Positions 43,777 through 55,727 of a stretch of 64,000 bases of DNA are shown here, piece by piece. The DNA is from Prostheceraeus crozeri (lineage: Eukaryota > Platyhelminthes > Polycladida > Euryleptidae): assembly GCA_907163375.1 (NCBI GenBank), contig CAJQUW010016984.1, forward strand, positions 1 to 64,000. The letters run 5' to 3'. A program made the position numbers and the translations under genes. The stretch's first letter is position 1; each line of letters opens with the position of its first letter. The notes beneath the pieces are model-generated. The model worked only from the letters and a program-made list of their open reading frames with translations, was not told where the DNA came from and ran no database searches.

Positions 43777-46077
43777 AAACCTGTTTATGAATCATTGTGC
43801 TAATAGTTGTGTTAGAATCTAAATATAGAAAGAATATGATGAAACTCATAGAAGGATAGTAACCTACGTCATAGCCTACAGCATGTTTTTGTACGCTCTA
43901 ATATTCAAATTGGGAATTTTCCAACATCATCACGAACAGCAAAAATGATCCTTCCATTAATTAATTACTGATTGATTGTTTAAGCTACCAATCAAAAGTA
44001 ATTATAACTGCTGATGCTACCAGTTAAAATTGATTGATTGCTTTTTAAGTGGCCGCTTAATATTACGCTTGACAGATTGCTTCATTGACAAATTAAAACG
44101 AATCCCAATTAAAATAAGTTATCTTCCATCCCTGCTTTCATTTCAGAATCCCCAAGTTGATTTAATACTTAAATGTATGGAACCATGACAGTCGTCGGGA
44201 GACGGTTGTCGCAATCGCCCCACATATTTACTCAAAGTTTCGAGATGATATATAATCGACTTTGAATTATCACCAAAATTTGATGATGAAATGTACCTGC
44301 TCACTTGAGAGACCCTACACACAACAATATTGACAGATGATTAAAGCGAGTAATGTAGCTGGTTGGTGTATTTGCACTGTCTGATGCGTATTTATGGTCT
44401 CATTGAGTGGCTTTGTATTTTCATGTCATTTGCATGCGTCGGAATTGTAATCTTATCAACAGACAAGCGCAAGTTTTGCATTTGCATGTTTATGCATCGA
44501 AAGTATGTATCCTGATGGAGAGCTGTTCGCATTCACAAATATTCCGCGAAATAGGTGTTGTTGAAAATCAATTTGTCACCATTGAAGGAGTTCGATTCTG
44601 TTCTTAATTACGGAAGAAAAGTTCACCTACAGCTGAGAAACATCAATAATCACAAACCAAGAGACCATGCGATGCATGATTTTCATTACAAAAGTAATTA
44701 AAGTATTGTATCATTCAGTAAAACAGCATGCGCTAGATGCAAATCAATCTGTTCATTTTCTGTTGACCGAGAATAATTGAAAGATTACTGTTCTCAAAAA
44801 TGCATCTTCGAAGCGATATTAGTTATTTCGGTAACATTGATAGTGCAATAATTATTAATACCTATTTAAAACCGACCTTTCGTGCAATCGAAATTACATA
44901 AACTAATAAATTGGATTCAAGATAACAAAGCTGCTGCTTGGAGCACTTTATGGCTTAATCTTGTATAACAATTCATGCTATGCTCAATTAGCGAAAGTAA
45001 AATGAAACTTTAATGATTTTAATAAAATGAAGCTTCAATAATAATTTTATGAGTTTATTTTTAATGACGTTTTATTAGAATTCAGAAACAACGATAACTG
45101 CAGGTTCAAGTTATTACAGATACTTTGCTTTGTGTGAAATGTTTTTGAGAGTAGGAGCGCAAAAATATGATGAACACCTGAAATTGTGTCAATTTTTTAA
45201 CTTCATTATTATGATTACTAAATTGATATATAAATGCTATTATAAAAGCATGGATAATTTTCACCTCTGAATGCTGGCACGCACACCGTAAGTGAGGTGT
45301 TTTGCACACAACTGTGACTACATCTTGCTTATTATTGGTTTTAACCACAGCATACACATGCATCGTGGCTGTGCGATAAATTTTTGCATTTCAGCTAATA
45401 AATTCCCGTCATCTCATATGTTACAATACTTACTGTAACTGCATTCTTTATTACATGTGCTTGCATAGCATTTATTCACTGAGCGAAGGTTTAGATTTTC
45501 TGTCTTTTTGAAACGTTGATTAACTAATTCAGCAAAAATTAATGAAGAAAGAAAGGAGAGAGAGAGAGAGAGAGAGTGATAATGCCGACTGACTAGTAAG
45601 AAGAAGAGGAGAATATGTACGAGCACTTTGATAATGCCTATATCATAGAAATTTCAATCAGAGCAGATCATGTAGTATATGTGCATGAATGTTTGGTGGC
45701 AGCGTTTTGTTTTGTGCGGCAGGTGCACCATGCTAAAGCAAAAGAGTCAATAAAATCGCCTCCGAATATCTATATTGACGGATAAGCAACAATGTTATTA
45801 TATTCCCTACAATACTCTGAAATAAATCATGTAAAACGCAAAAATAATGGCGACAACTCAAAACGACTCAAGCATCACTCAAATACCATATTTAAACTTT
45901 TCCATAATTCTTCGAAAAATGCATGCATATTAATAAAGATTTTTTATTGCTTTTTAAAGTAAAAAATCAACAAAATAATACAATCTGTAAACTTAAATCG
46001 TAAATACAAACACTCTTTTCAATATCAATTTTCTGAATGCAAAAAAATCTCGACAAGAGCTAATTCGGCAAGAGGAA
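43777..46077. other. No gene recognised
   Basis: Short open frames only, plus a GA dinucleotide run near 45553-45575. The region just before 46078 holds TTTATT words that would be poly(A) signals for the minus-strand gene. Confidence 0.5.
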
Positions 46078-46854
46078 TTAGCTAATGATACTTGTTGATG
46101 AAATATCGTCTCGAATGTTGCTAAGAATCCGATTACCAGAAATACGTCGGAAGGTACTGTTCTGCAGAGTTGGTTGCAAGTGATATCGGTAGTTGTTCGA
46201 ATCGGTTTTTTGCTTATTCGATCGGCAGAAATCGAAAACAATTCTCCCCAGGTGATTATGGACATTATTGTATTGCGATTTGTATATACTGTCTTTATCT
46301 TGACTTTTCATGTAAGTCAAGCGGTCGGAAAGATGCAATCCATTCAGCATTCGGTCCCGATTCCGCTCACCACGCCTTAAAATCACAGATGAAGGAGTCA
46401 CTTCTTTTTTAGGAAAATCAAGAGAATTTGACGTTGTCGAGTAGAATGTTGAATCTTTTCCCAATCGGAAGTGAGAGATATGCATTGATGGGGCTTTTAG
46501 TGGGCGTTCTGATGGAGGAATATCGATTGCACCTGAATATGTGTCCTTTGTTTCCGAGGTCCACGGGCGAGAGGACGGCTCTGAGTGGATGGGTAGGGTC
46601 GAACGATGTTGCATGCGAGTTCCTCTTGTGCGAAGACTGGTCTCGTCGTTGGTTGAGTTCTGAATTCGTTGCCATCGGGGCTGGTCGAATATCACGAAGT
46701 CGGAGCCGCCCCAATGACCAAGCGGAGCATCGACGAATCGTCCAGTTCGAAAACGTCGTCCCACACTGACAGGCCGTTTATTTTCAATGTATTGCAGGAT
46801 TGAATAGGAATAGTCATTGTCCGTAGAAGTTGCTGTCGTACTTGTTATCACCAT
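46078..46854 (-). CDS. Unknown 258-residue protein, possible host gene
   Basis: Longest clean frame outside transposons, with clearly higher GC than its flanks. Starts MVITSTTATSTDNDYSYS at 46854. Residues about 28-60 hold RFRTGRFVDAPLGHWGGSDF and IFDQPRW; later come SERPLKAPSMHISHFRLG, KDSTFYSTTSNSLDFPKK and a basic RRGERNRDRMLNGLHLSDRL. The SHFxLGxDxxFYxTxxxxxF pattern recalls short repeats of axonemal microtubule-associated proteins such as SAXO4/PPP1R32-like proteins; this is a resemblance only. No signal peptide or membrane span. A TTTATT word on + near 45943 would give AATAAA downstream. Could be a single-exon gene, the largest exon of one, or a retrocopy. Confidence 0.5.
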   Translation of the reverse strand: MVITSTTATSTDNDYSYSILQYIENKRPVSVGRRFRTGRFVDAPLGHWGGSDFVIFDQPRWQRIQNSTNDETSLRTRGTRMQHRSTLPIHSEPSSRPWTSETKDTYSGAIDIPPSERPLKAPSMHISHFRLGKDSTFYSTTSNSLDFPKKEVTPSSVILRRGERNRDRMLNGLHLSDRLTYMKSQDKDSIYKSQYNNVHNHLGRIVFDFCRSNKQKTDSNNYRYHLQPTLQNSTFRRISGNRILSNIRDDISSTSIIS

Positions 46855-49800
46855 CTCGTACAGAATGCTTGCTTGACTCTATTAATGAAATCAGATGTTG
46901 CGCTTCGGTGGTAGGGGGTAGGACATGTAGCGTTATTGAAGCAAATCCTATTTGTACAAGATCTTCACACTTCAACTTTCTTAGGCTTTATTTTTTAGAT
47001 CAACCATCCAATGGTATTACTGCATTGAGGCGGTTGCCAAGACTAGATAAGTAGCAAGTACGCATCGACGAACGACACAACCAAAAACAACCCCTCACTC
47101 TCCAATCTTGTCGCTATAGTTATACACAGAACGAGTGAATGAAAGAGGCAGATTATTCTCGACTGTCTAATACTCTCGATAACGCTTTTGTTTTAGTTTG
47201 CTACACAATACCAGGCTCGCTGTGGCACCGTTGGACAACCGCTAGTGTCGCCATTAACGCGAATCAGAGTTCAGGAACTTCGCAGATTAAATATCTGAAT
47301 GCTTTTAATCCTATCAATCCTACAGACAAACTTGGATTATAACTTTGCAAACGGATTATAACTTGTCATTGAATTTGAGCAAATTTGCTAACCTTACTGA
47401 GGTAGCCTTTCACGTCATCTCACCGCTACTGATAATAAATTATGAAGGACACTCAGCATTGTTTCTGTTTTGGGAACTCTACTCTTGTCTGGTTACGGGC
47501 AAAACAGTTGGCAGGAAATGGCCTTTCTTACTTTAGAGCGTTCTGAATAAACTTGTAGCTGAGTTGATTCCTTACTGTTTCGCCTTGTGCAAATGAATAG
47601 TTAGAAAACTCTTAGCATGAGCAACACATATGCAACAATTTCTGCTTATTGAAATGATAAAAAAAGGAAGACTCTGAAAAATACACTTTAACAAATACAC
47701 TTAATTAAATTGCATTAGAGAAACAGCAAACCCAAAGGCCTAAAAACGGAAGAAAACAACAACTATCCCTAATCACCTTTATTTCAACGGAAAGAGGTAA
47801 TATTTGCAAGGATTTGTGTTTTCAAGGAAGGCTTCCGACGGGTGATGTGGATTTCTTCTAAGAAGTTCAAAATGTGATTGTCAGATGACACGTCAGTGAC
47901 AAAAACATTGTCTGTTTGCAATAACATCTACATTCTAATCCGTGCTCGAAAATTGCTGACTGCCTTGTCCAGCGTTCTCTAATCCTGGCAACCCGCGGCA
48001 CGAGGCCAGATGTGGTCCGTGAAGTCATCACATGCGCCTCGCGGCCCCGTTTCATTTTTTCTCATTCCACGAAGTCTACAGCAAAAATCGTTTAAATCGA
48101 TTAACTACTGACAATGCCAGCCGCATGAAGGAGAAGGTGCGAAAGCTATCACTCTTACAAAGACCACCCAATGCTTGGATGTAAGATCAATACTGAAGGC
48201 AAAATCTCTCACATTCGCAATCGATATGGACACAACGGTTTAACAATACAATCATGTCATAATGAAATTTTTGTTTTTGCGGTTATTTCTCATTAAACTT
48301 TGTGATCTCTGCATTTTGTAATTTCATGGTAAGCTACACAATTGTTTATGTTCCTTTCAATCTGGAATTGGTGTGATTATGTTTTAATTACCTGCATGCA
48401 CCTGCTTAAATATAATGCTTCATGGTCAAAATGGTTGACTTCAGATGAAAAAAATAGCAAGTCATCTGTTTGATGTCGAAAAACAGGAAAATCAAAGTGA
48501 TATCATCAGTTTACTTTATAACATTGACGCTTTTATCCAAAGGCTGATAGGTTGACACGCACAAAGAGAAAAGATAGGGTCACATCAAGGAACCATGAGG
48601 TATACCACTGGTCACTTGTTTGCTGGAACTTACAGTTTGACCAAGTTTGACAATCGACATGATTTTACATTTTTCTTGTGAGTTTATTTTTGAAAACCAA
48701 TCTGCATTTTTTCAAATATTTCAAATTTTGCCACATCGGCCTTGTACCAAGATCCAAAGTATGATGACAGTGCGGAGTTTTGTAGCACGTTTTGTATTGA
48801 ACATGTTTTTCGACGCTCCTTGATTTTTCAAGCACATTTATGTTCATTAACATGGCTCAATTAGGCAACCTACCTCAGAATTTCTTCTTGCTGTGGAAAA
48901 AGAGCGAATTTAAGTGAAAGTAGTCAAATTTTTCAATTTTTTCGCAAATGTCTAATCTACTGTGTTATCTGTTTTCTTCTAGCCAAATAGCATATTCCTG
49001 TACTGATGCCTAGAAATGCCTCAGTTTTATAGGAGCGGTCTCTAATCATAATGTGCTGAGATTTGAATTGTTTAGCAGATTTTCTATGAACACACGCAAC
49101 CAATATTTAAGAGTTGCATATTTTTAAATTTATACCTTTCCTGATCCACTACAATCCGTTTAATACCTGCAATTGTTTATTGAAAGTTGCAATAGTTTTA
49201 GAACAAGTTTTATAGTTGAAATTGTGAATATGCTTGAAATATCAGATACTAGAAAAGCAATGCAATAGAAGTTCTCTTTCATTCACTGGATAATTACAAA
49301 TCATTTTCAAGGAAAAAGAAAAGGTGTCGCTTAATCCTTTCGGTCGGCTACTGTAAACTTTTCAAACATCCAGGGACGGCGAATTTCAGAAAATTCAAAA
49401 CTAAACTTACTTATTCCAATCAAAATTTTATTAGGTCATCATATTATATTACATAATTGAAAATCAGAAATATAATTTGTGATCTATGCCACAAGCGGAA
49501 ACAGTTGATGTGCAAAGAATTGCAACATCAAGCAAAGTACAAAAATAAGAAGTTCCTTTGATTCTAGAACCTATAACTTTAGGTTAGTGGCATTTGTCGG
49601 AACTTCATAGAATTCTTTGTGGAAACTGAACTTGATTTGGAGCCACAGTTTTTTCATTAAATCCTCTGGGTACATGAGACTTTCAATAACACTCATTATA
49701 TAGTTTGAGAATTTCTTCCGTTGAATTTGTTGATGGAAATATTCAGGTTAGAATGAAAGCATTGAGAAGGCGAATCCGTTGTAGTATACGCAATTATGCC

Positions 49801-50382
49801 ATTTTTTTGTGCTGTATACAGGCCTAATGCTTCCTTGCATTCCTAATACAAAAGCCAATATACTTTTAAAACATGAAACATTGGGTATGGGGTGTAAGGA
49901 TACAATACCCAGAAAGTGCCCTTTATATCGATGCAACACCTGCCCTTAAGTTGTGCCGGCGTCTCTGCAGTGCGGTAGTGCACTCAAGAAGATATGAAAA
50001 AATAAAGTCAAGGAATAACAAGTTCATTCGTTTACATAGTTGAGATCTACAACAATTTGAATTCAAAAAGTAGAGGGTTAATTAGCTCCACCGAACCTTT
50101 ATAGCATACAGTATTCTTTATATAGCTCTGTAGGTTTTAAGTATCATATCTTGACTTGCTCTTGTCTTGCCAAATGTTCACGAAATCTGATCTACGAAAA
50201 TGTTTAGAGCACAATCGATGGGAATCAGTTGGTGTAAAATTGTTTCGAGAAATTCGATGGACGCAACACTTCTTAAGTCTTGATCGGAAATTTATGGAAT
50301 GAAACTTTTTGAGACGTCATATTGCTGAAGCCACTGCGGCATGTAGCCAAAAGCATAAAATAAGTATACTGAGAGTGTGGAC
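46855..50382. other. No gene recognised
   Basis: The first few hundred bases may hold the promoter and 5' UTR of the minus-strand gene. The rest has only short frames without recognisable domains. Confidence 0.5.
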
Positions 50383-50660
50383 TCAAACAAAGTATCAGTA
50401 TACGGTGAAAATTTTTATATCAAAAGATTCAGTTTCTTGCGGAGAGAGATTACGTTCCTGCTGTCCAAAAAATTATTTGAGCAGTTTTTAAATGCTCAAT
50501 TATTCAAATTATTCCTGTATTTATATACTACACCGAGATGACGTCCCCTTTATAAGTAGTGTGAAACAAGTTGGGTATCAAAGGAATGAATATTTGCTAA
50601 CAAGCATTATGATTAAGCAGAAATTAAGCTGATGATAAGGAAATTTCATGAGGCATCTAA
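50383..50660 (+). repeat. Dispersed repeat, copy A (inverted relative to copy B)
   Basis: About 270 bp matching the reverse complement of 52955-53215, with shared GTGAAAATTTTTATATCA, GTCCAAAAAATTATTT, CCGAGATGACG and GGAATGAATATTTGCTAA in order. With copy B it may form the ends of one larger element (50383-53215) that contains the hAT MITE. Confidence 0.75.
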
Positions 50661-51655
50661 ATGCAAGTCCCTGGAAGTCTTCAAGGAAAAGATGACATCT
50701 TATTGAAAGCTTCTTGGCTAAGATGTCATGTTTTCAATTCAATTTTCAGCAGCATGATTTAATGATTCACAAGACTTTTTTTTTGAATCTGAATAGTGAT
50801 GAATAGTAATGTTGACCCATTTACACCCCTTAAAGATCATTTTTCTTTATAATGATGCTTTTGCTCTTTCAGTGGCAGGTAGTTTGTGATATGATAACGC
50901 TTGAGAAAATCATTTTAAGGCATGAGCTTTAAAGCAATGGTGACACATCGAATTGCTAATATAATGAACCATATTACCTCTCAAGGCTGTCATGATATGG
51001 AGGATTTGTAAATTACTTTTCTTTCTTCTGTATTGCTGTCATAATAAGTCAAATTCGTGTATTTTCCAAAAGTGCAAAAATTCGTATATCTCACATGCGG
51101 TGCTGGGTTCCCTGTCAAGTTCATTTTATGAAATCGAAAGTGTGTACACATCTGGGATTAAATAAATGCTGAGTTACCACTATAACTAAATATACTTACT
51201 CTATGGCCAAAAGCACAACATTTAGATACCAATGTGCAATTTGAAATGATCTAAAGTGTCAATTATCAATATTTTAGCTGATAGTTAGCGTATCATGAAT
51301 GAATTAGTTGGACAACTGTGGTCTGTGGTAAAGTGCAAGGAGCTATTGACATACGCGTGGCAATGTAATCAGAAAATGAATGTCACGTCCAGGTGCTATA
51401 CAGTGTGTGGCAGTAAATATGCTGTACCAAAGAGGCTTGTGCTGCACCAGCAAAGGCATTTTGATAATTCAATTATCCTATGTGATTTCAATCCAGTCTG
51501 ATGACTTCACAGACATTTCCAAAGATTTTTTTCATCATTTCACTAAATATTTTTGTCTGAAATTTATGGGCTTTTCGAAAATATTGTACTTTGATGCTAG
51601 TTCTCGCTGATCGTCATTGCACGTGATGAAAAATGTGCAATTCATACATCTGTTC
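50661..51655. other. No gene; contains a part of the 53.2-kb MITE family
   Basis: At about 51154-51225 a stretch GGATTAAATAAATGCTGAGT and what follows matches 53239-53310. Nothing else recognised. Confidence 0.45.
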
Positions 51656-52764
51656 TAGAGATGTACCTAAGCCGAGCCGCAGGTTAGCCGAACCGAACCG
51701 ATCGCGGCTCGGCTCAACTCTATTTTTTCGAGCCGGTCGGAGCTGCAGCCATTCGGCTTGGCTTAAAATACATCGTTTGTAGTTTGGTTCCATCCCATTC
51801 TTTCAAGACAAGTGAAGTCATATCGAGGTGCACATTACTCTGTATATACATATTACTATACTCATAATACGTCTGAAATAACTTCAAACTAATATTGTAT
51901 AGAATAATAAATACCTTTGAGGCAGCTGTTCTTATAGCGATCGGTCAACTGTCAACATCGACTTCGTTATGTATAATTCAATGAGAAACACAGCAAAATC
52001 AAGCTAATCCTGCTTTTTATTCAAGTTGTTGAAAGAAATTAGGCCTACATCGAATTATATCCCGAATTTTTGTGATTTAAATTAAGTTCATTATGAAAAC
52101 ATTAATTTATCAAAGAATTAAAATTCATTCATTTAGGAGGCTTTCGGCAGACTTTGAGACCTTTGCCTAAATTCAGTAATGGACAGTTTTGACAATCTTA
52201 TGCTAAGATTGATGGACCAGAGGCTCCTTATTATTCGTCAAGGACCACCATCCTCAAATGGTAGCTTGCGCTGCGATAAATGTCTTTCTCAAAATTTTAT
52301 GATAAAACTGACGCGTAATTATATTAGCCAGATGCATCAGATCGTTGGAGAAAATGAAAAGTAGAAAACTGCGCATGAAATTTGTAAGAATAATAGACAA
52401 GGAAAACCATAGCCATGTATAAATATTGCATCAATACAACCAGGAATTTCCAAAAGACAAGGCAGTCATTGTAGTGTTATTGTATTACTAACTTTTATCG
52501 TCAAGTGAAGAATTCCTTCACAATCCATAATTTCATGATGCAACTGTAATTATATTCAGTACATGTTCTACAATCAGCACTTGTTAACAAGCTATGTGTA
52601 TATAGACACTGCACATTAGGTTGAATTTTGACTTCGTTTTACCTAAAATTAAAACGGCTCGTAGGGTCGGCTCTAGTATTGCACGGCGATCGGCTCAGCT
52701 CAGCTTGAATATTTAAAAATCACATCGGTTCGCGGCTCGTCAGGTCGAGTCATGTACATTTCTA
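51656..52764. mobile_element. Non-autonomous hAT MITE with exact 8-bp TSD
   Basis: TAGAGATGTACCTAAGCCGA at the left and the matching reverse complement at the right (GTACATTTCTA). ATCTGTTC occurs at 51648-51655 and 52765-52772. Both ends carry GGCTCGGCTC-like words (51695-51740, 52660-52735). No transposase. Confidence 0.9.
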
Positions 52765-52954
52765 ATCTGTTCGTCCCAATTGCCGCACAGTGGGAGATGT
52801 CATACTCGTTTCTGTCTGGAGAAGCTTCCTTCATAATGAAATGAGCTGTTTTACAATATGAAAGCCAGCACACAAAGACTCTCATCAATGTATTCGGTAT
52901 ATTCTCTCACAACAACTCGCTTCAGTTTTAAAAGTTAGTGCTGGAGGTATGATA

Positions 52955-53215
52955 CGGTTCATCAAATTCCCTTAATCAGCTCAATTTCCGCTTAGTTAGG
53001 ATGCCTATTAGCAAATATTCATTCCTCTTTTGATATTCAACTTGCTTCATACTACTTATATAGGGGCGTCATCTCGGTATAAATGGCAATATTTTGACTT
53101 TTCTTAAAGCTGCTTAAATAATTTTTTGGACAACAGGAACGTATTCTCCTCAAGAAACTCCTTTCATATAAAAATTTTCACTGTATGCAGATACTTTTTT
53201 GAGTCGACACTCTAC
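52955..53215 (-). repeat. Dispersed repeat, copy B
   Basis: Inverted partner of 50383-50660; ends next to the MITE at 53235. Confidence 0.75.
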
Positions 53216-53234
53216 CTATATATCTCTACTCTAT

Positions 53235-53620
53235 GTTGGGGAATTGATAAATGCGGAGTTGCCACTCTACCTAATACTGACTTTATGGTCGACACCATTG
53301 AGTAAGTATGTTTGGTAAGTACCCACTCCAAAAAATACGTCGGTCCGAAGTCGAAAACGAACTCGTTCCGAGGAACAGAATGTCCACATGGCCGATGGTC
53401 GGTGGGACGTCGGAAACCAAAGCCTCATTATAAAAGAGACACCCTAGCCTCCTACCTGCTATCTAGCAAGTAGGGTGTCTATGGAATTACATGAAAATGT
53501 CATTTGATCAAGCATTAAGTGCTATATATTTTCCTTTCCATACATGTCACCTTTCTGACGCTTGTTTGAGTAATGTCATGAGTAAATAGATTGGTAACTC
53601 CGCATTTATTAAATCCCCAA
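53235..53620. mobile_element. 386-bp MITE-like element
   Basis: 28-bp terminal inverted repeats: TTGGGGAATTGATAAATGCG... and the reverse complement of CGCATTTATTAAATCCCCAA, 26 of 29 matching by eye. Target duplication not resolved. Confidence 0.65.
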
Positions 53621-54541
53621 TGTGTAGCCTATACACTTTTGATTTTATTAAATGAACTCATGGGAGATACACGTGGCATTGTCACCAAATGTGGAGATAT
53701 GCAAATTTCTGCAGTTTTGAGAAAATTGCTACTGAATTGAGTGATCATGAATGTAATGCAGAAGGAATAATGGCATTTCACAGATTAATATGTTTGTTAA
53801 ATCAGCAAATCGAAGGGTTGCTGTTGGTTTCATGCTCAACCTCAAGAGTGTATTTTCTTAAGCGTGATCATATCAGAGGCAACCTGCCACTGGCAGAGCA
53901 AAATCACACAATCAAAGACAATGATTTCCATTAACTTTGAAAGATGTAAGTGGTACATCACAATTCATATTCTAGAAATGAAACATGAATTTAGTGAATC
54001 ATAAAATCATGCTGGTGAAAATTGAATTAAAAACTTGAAATTTCAGCCAAGAAAGTACACGAATAACATCACGACGTTTTCATGAGGACTTTCATTATAG
54101 TACAATTCATGAAATTCCCTTGATAATCAGCTTGATTTCCGCTTCGTTGGGATGCTTATTAGCAAATATTCATTCCTCTTGCTATCCAACATGTTTCATG
54201 CTACTTATATAGGAGCCCAAGCAATCGTATTTTGAAAAGTCAGGGTGAATCAGTATTAAACCATGCAAATTCAGTAAAATCATTTCATTACAATATTTTC
54301 CGTCTAAATCAGTGTTAAACTGAACAAGATTCAGTAAGATTTAACTTGATTTATTTTACTTTGTCATTCTGCAAGATAGCTATTTAGATTTCGGTCTGAT
54401 TTTGCCTGAAATTTATGTATGCTACGAATCAGGAAGAATAAGATCATGTTTTGAAAAAAAAAGATTCAGCCGTATTTTAAAAGTAAGTTGTAATACGATT
54501 TTCCCCGAAATATCAGGAATTAGAATGATTTTTACAATTAA
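53621..54541. other. No gene; partial repeat copy
   Basis: At 54090-54220 there is a third, partial copy of the 50383/52955 family (minus orientation). An 81-codon frame at 53689-53934 has no recognisable domain. Confidence 0.5.
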
Positions 54542-55723
54542 CTCTTTGAACCCTACATGTAATACCGAGTTAACTCGGTGTTGCTCAACAACCTCTCAGC
54601 CCTAATACCGAGTTAACTCGGTATTGGATATTTTTTCCTCGCTGCGACTATTAATCAAGCTGTTGGCAATCAAATCACGTCAGCAACAACAATGGCTTAT
54701 TGTTAACAGTCTGTCTGCTGTCTGCTGACTTGATGAGTTGGGAACGGTGCCAAGCATTGATTCTTTATGTCAGGCAGAATAACTGCGTGAGCTCATTTTC
54801 ATCGTGGTGTGTGAAATGACAACACGACGTGCGACGATATCTCCCGCCGTGGTGCTCGAAAGGCTTCTATCCATCAATTCAGACATTGAACCGGAATCTG
54901 AAGAGGAAGATGATGCCTCATTGATGGATGATGTTGAAGAAGAAGACTTCGAAACGTCCGACGACTGCTGGACACGCGACCTACGAGGATTTCCAAGTCG
55001 TTGTCAATTCACGGGAGACAGTGACGTTGTCAATATACCAGATGATATGTGACTCCATATAAATTCTTCTGTCTCTTTTGGACTCCTGAGATGATGAAGA
55101 TACTGAAGCGTCACACGAACATGTATGCTACTCAGATGAGTCTTCAGAATCCGGAATCTCCGAATTCTATATTCAGGAAATGGAAGCCTGTCTCTTTGAA
55201 TGACATTCGAGGTTTTCTTTCGTTGCTAATACACATGAGTGATTTTTAGTCGTAAAAAGCCTCATAATCGATTACTGGTCCACGAAGGCTATGTCATGTC
55301 TGCTCGCTCATCAGAAGGAATAGGTCTGTCGTTGCTGAAGGACGAAAACGACGTGAAACAAGGTATGAATGCGCTCCATGTCAGAAAGCACTTTGTGTTT
55401 CTCATTGCTTTGGTCTCTGGCAAACAGTTGAAAACTTTGGTTAGATTTGCCGATCATGTGTATCGACATATTTGAGCGATTTGCTTTTTTGAAAACTTTT
55501 GTTTAGTCATTAAGCACATAGTTTTGTTAATCATTTTTTGCACTTCTTATACAAGAAATACCAACATAACTATAATCATTTGAAAGGTGATACGCTAAAC
55601 CTATTATATCTCAATTTACAATACAATCAGATAAATACTTAATTATTAGGAGCATCTCAAAAATAGGCTAAAATCTCTAGGTTCTGAGTAACTGCTCGCT
55701 AAATGAGCGTAGGGTTCAAAGAG
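54542..55723. mobile_element. piggyBac element, internally deleted
   Basis: Begins CTCTTTGAACCCTAC and ends GTAGGGTTCAAAGAG, an exact 15-bp inverted repeat, flanked by TTAA at 54538-54541 and 55724-55727. At 1.18 kb it is much shorter than autonomous elements (over 2 kb). Just inside the left end are two direct copies of the palindromic word ACCGAGTTAACTCGGT. Confidence 0.93.
54816..55475 (+). pseudogene. piggyBac transposase remnant
   Basis: MTTRRATISPAVVLERLLS and an acidic N-terminus (EPESEEEDDAS), then after a frame change at about 55047 TPYKFFCLFWTPEMMKILK, HTNMYATQMS, WKPVSLNDIRGFLSLLIHM, then in a further frame LIIDYWSTKAM. These are the N-terminal domain and first catalytic-domain blocks of the PGBD/piggyBac family. 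The DDD active-site region is not seen, fitting an internal deletion; 55261-55475 is an unplaced open frame. Confidence 0.8.
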
Positions 55724-55727
55724 TTAA

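Noticed and set aside
6127-55727. Herpesvirus-piggyBac fusion (Teratorn-like) spanning palindrome and piggyBac
   Set aside because: The piggyBac has its own TTAA-bounded ends 37 kb away, with unrelated nested elements between, and no herpesvirus gene is recognised.
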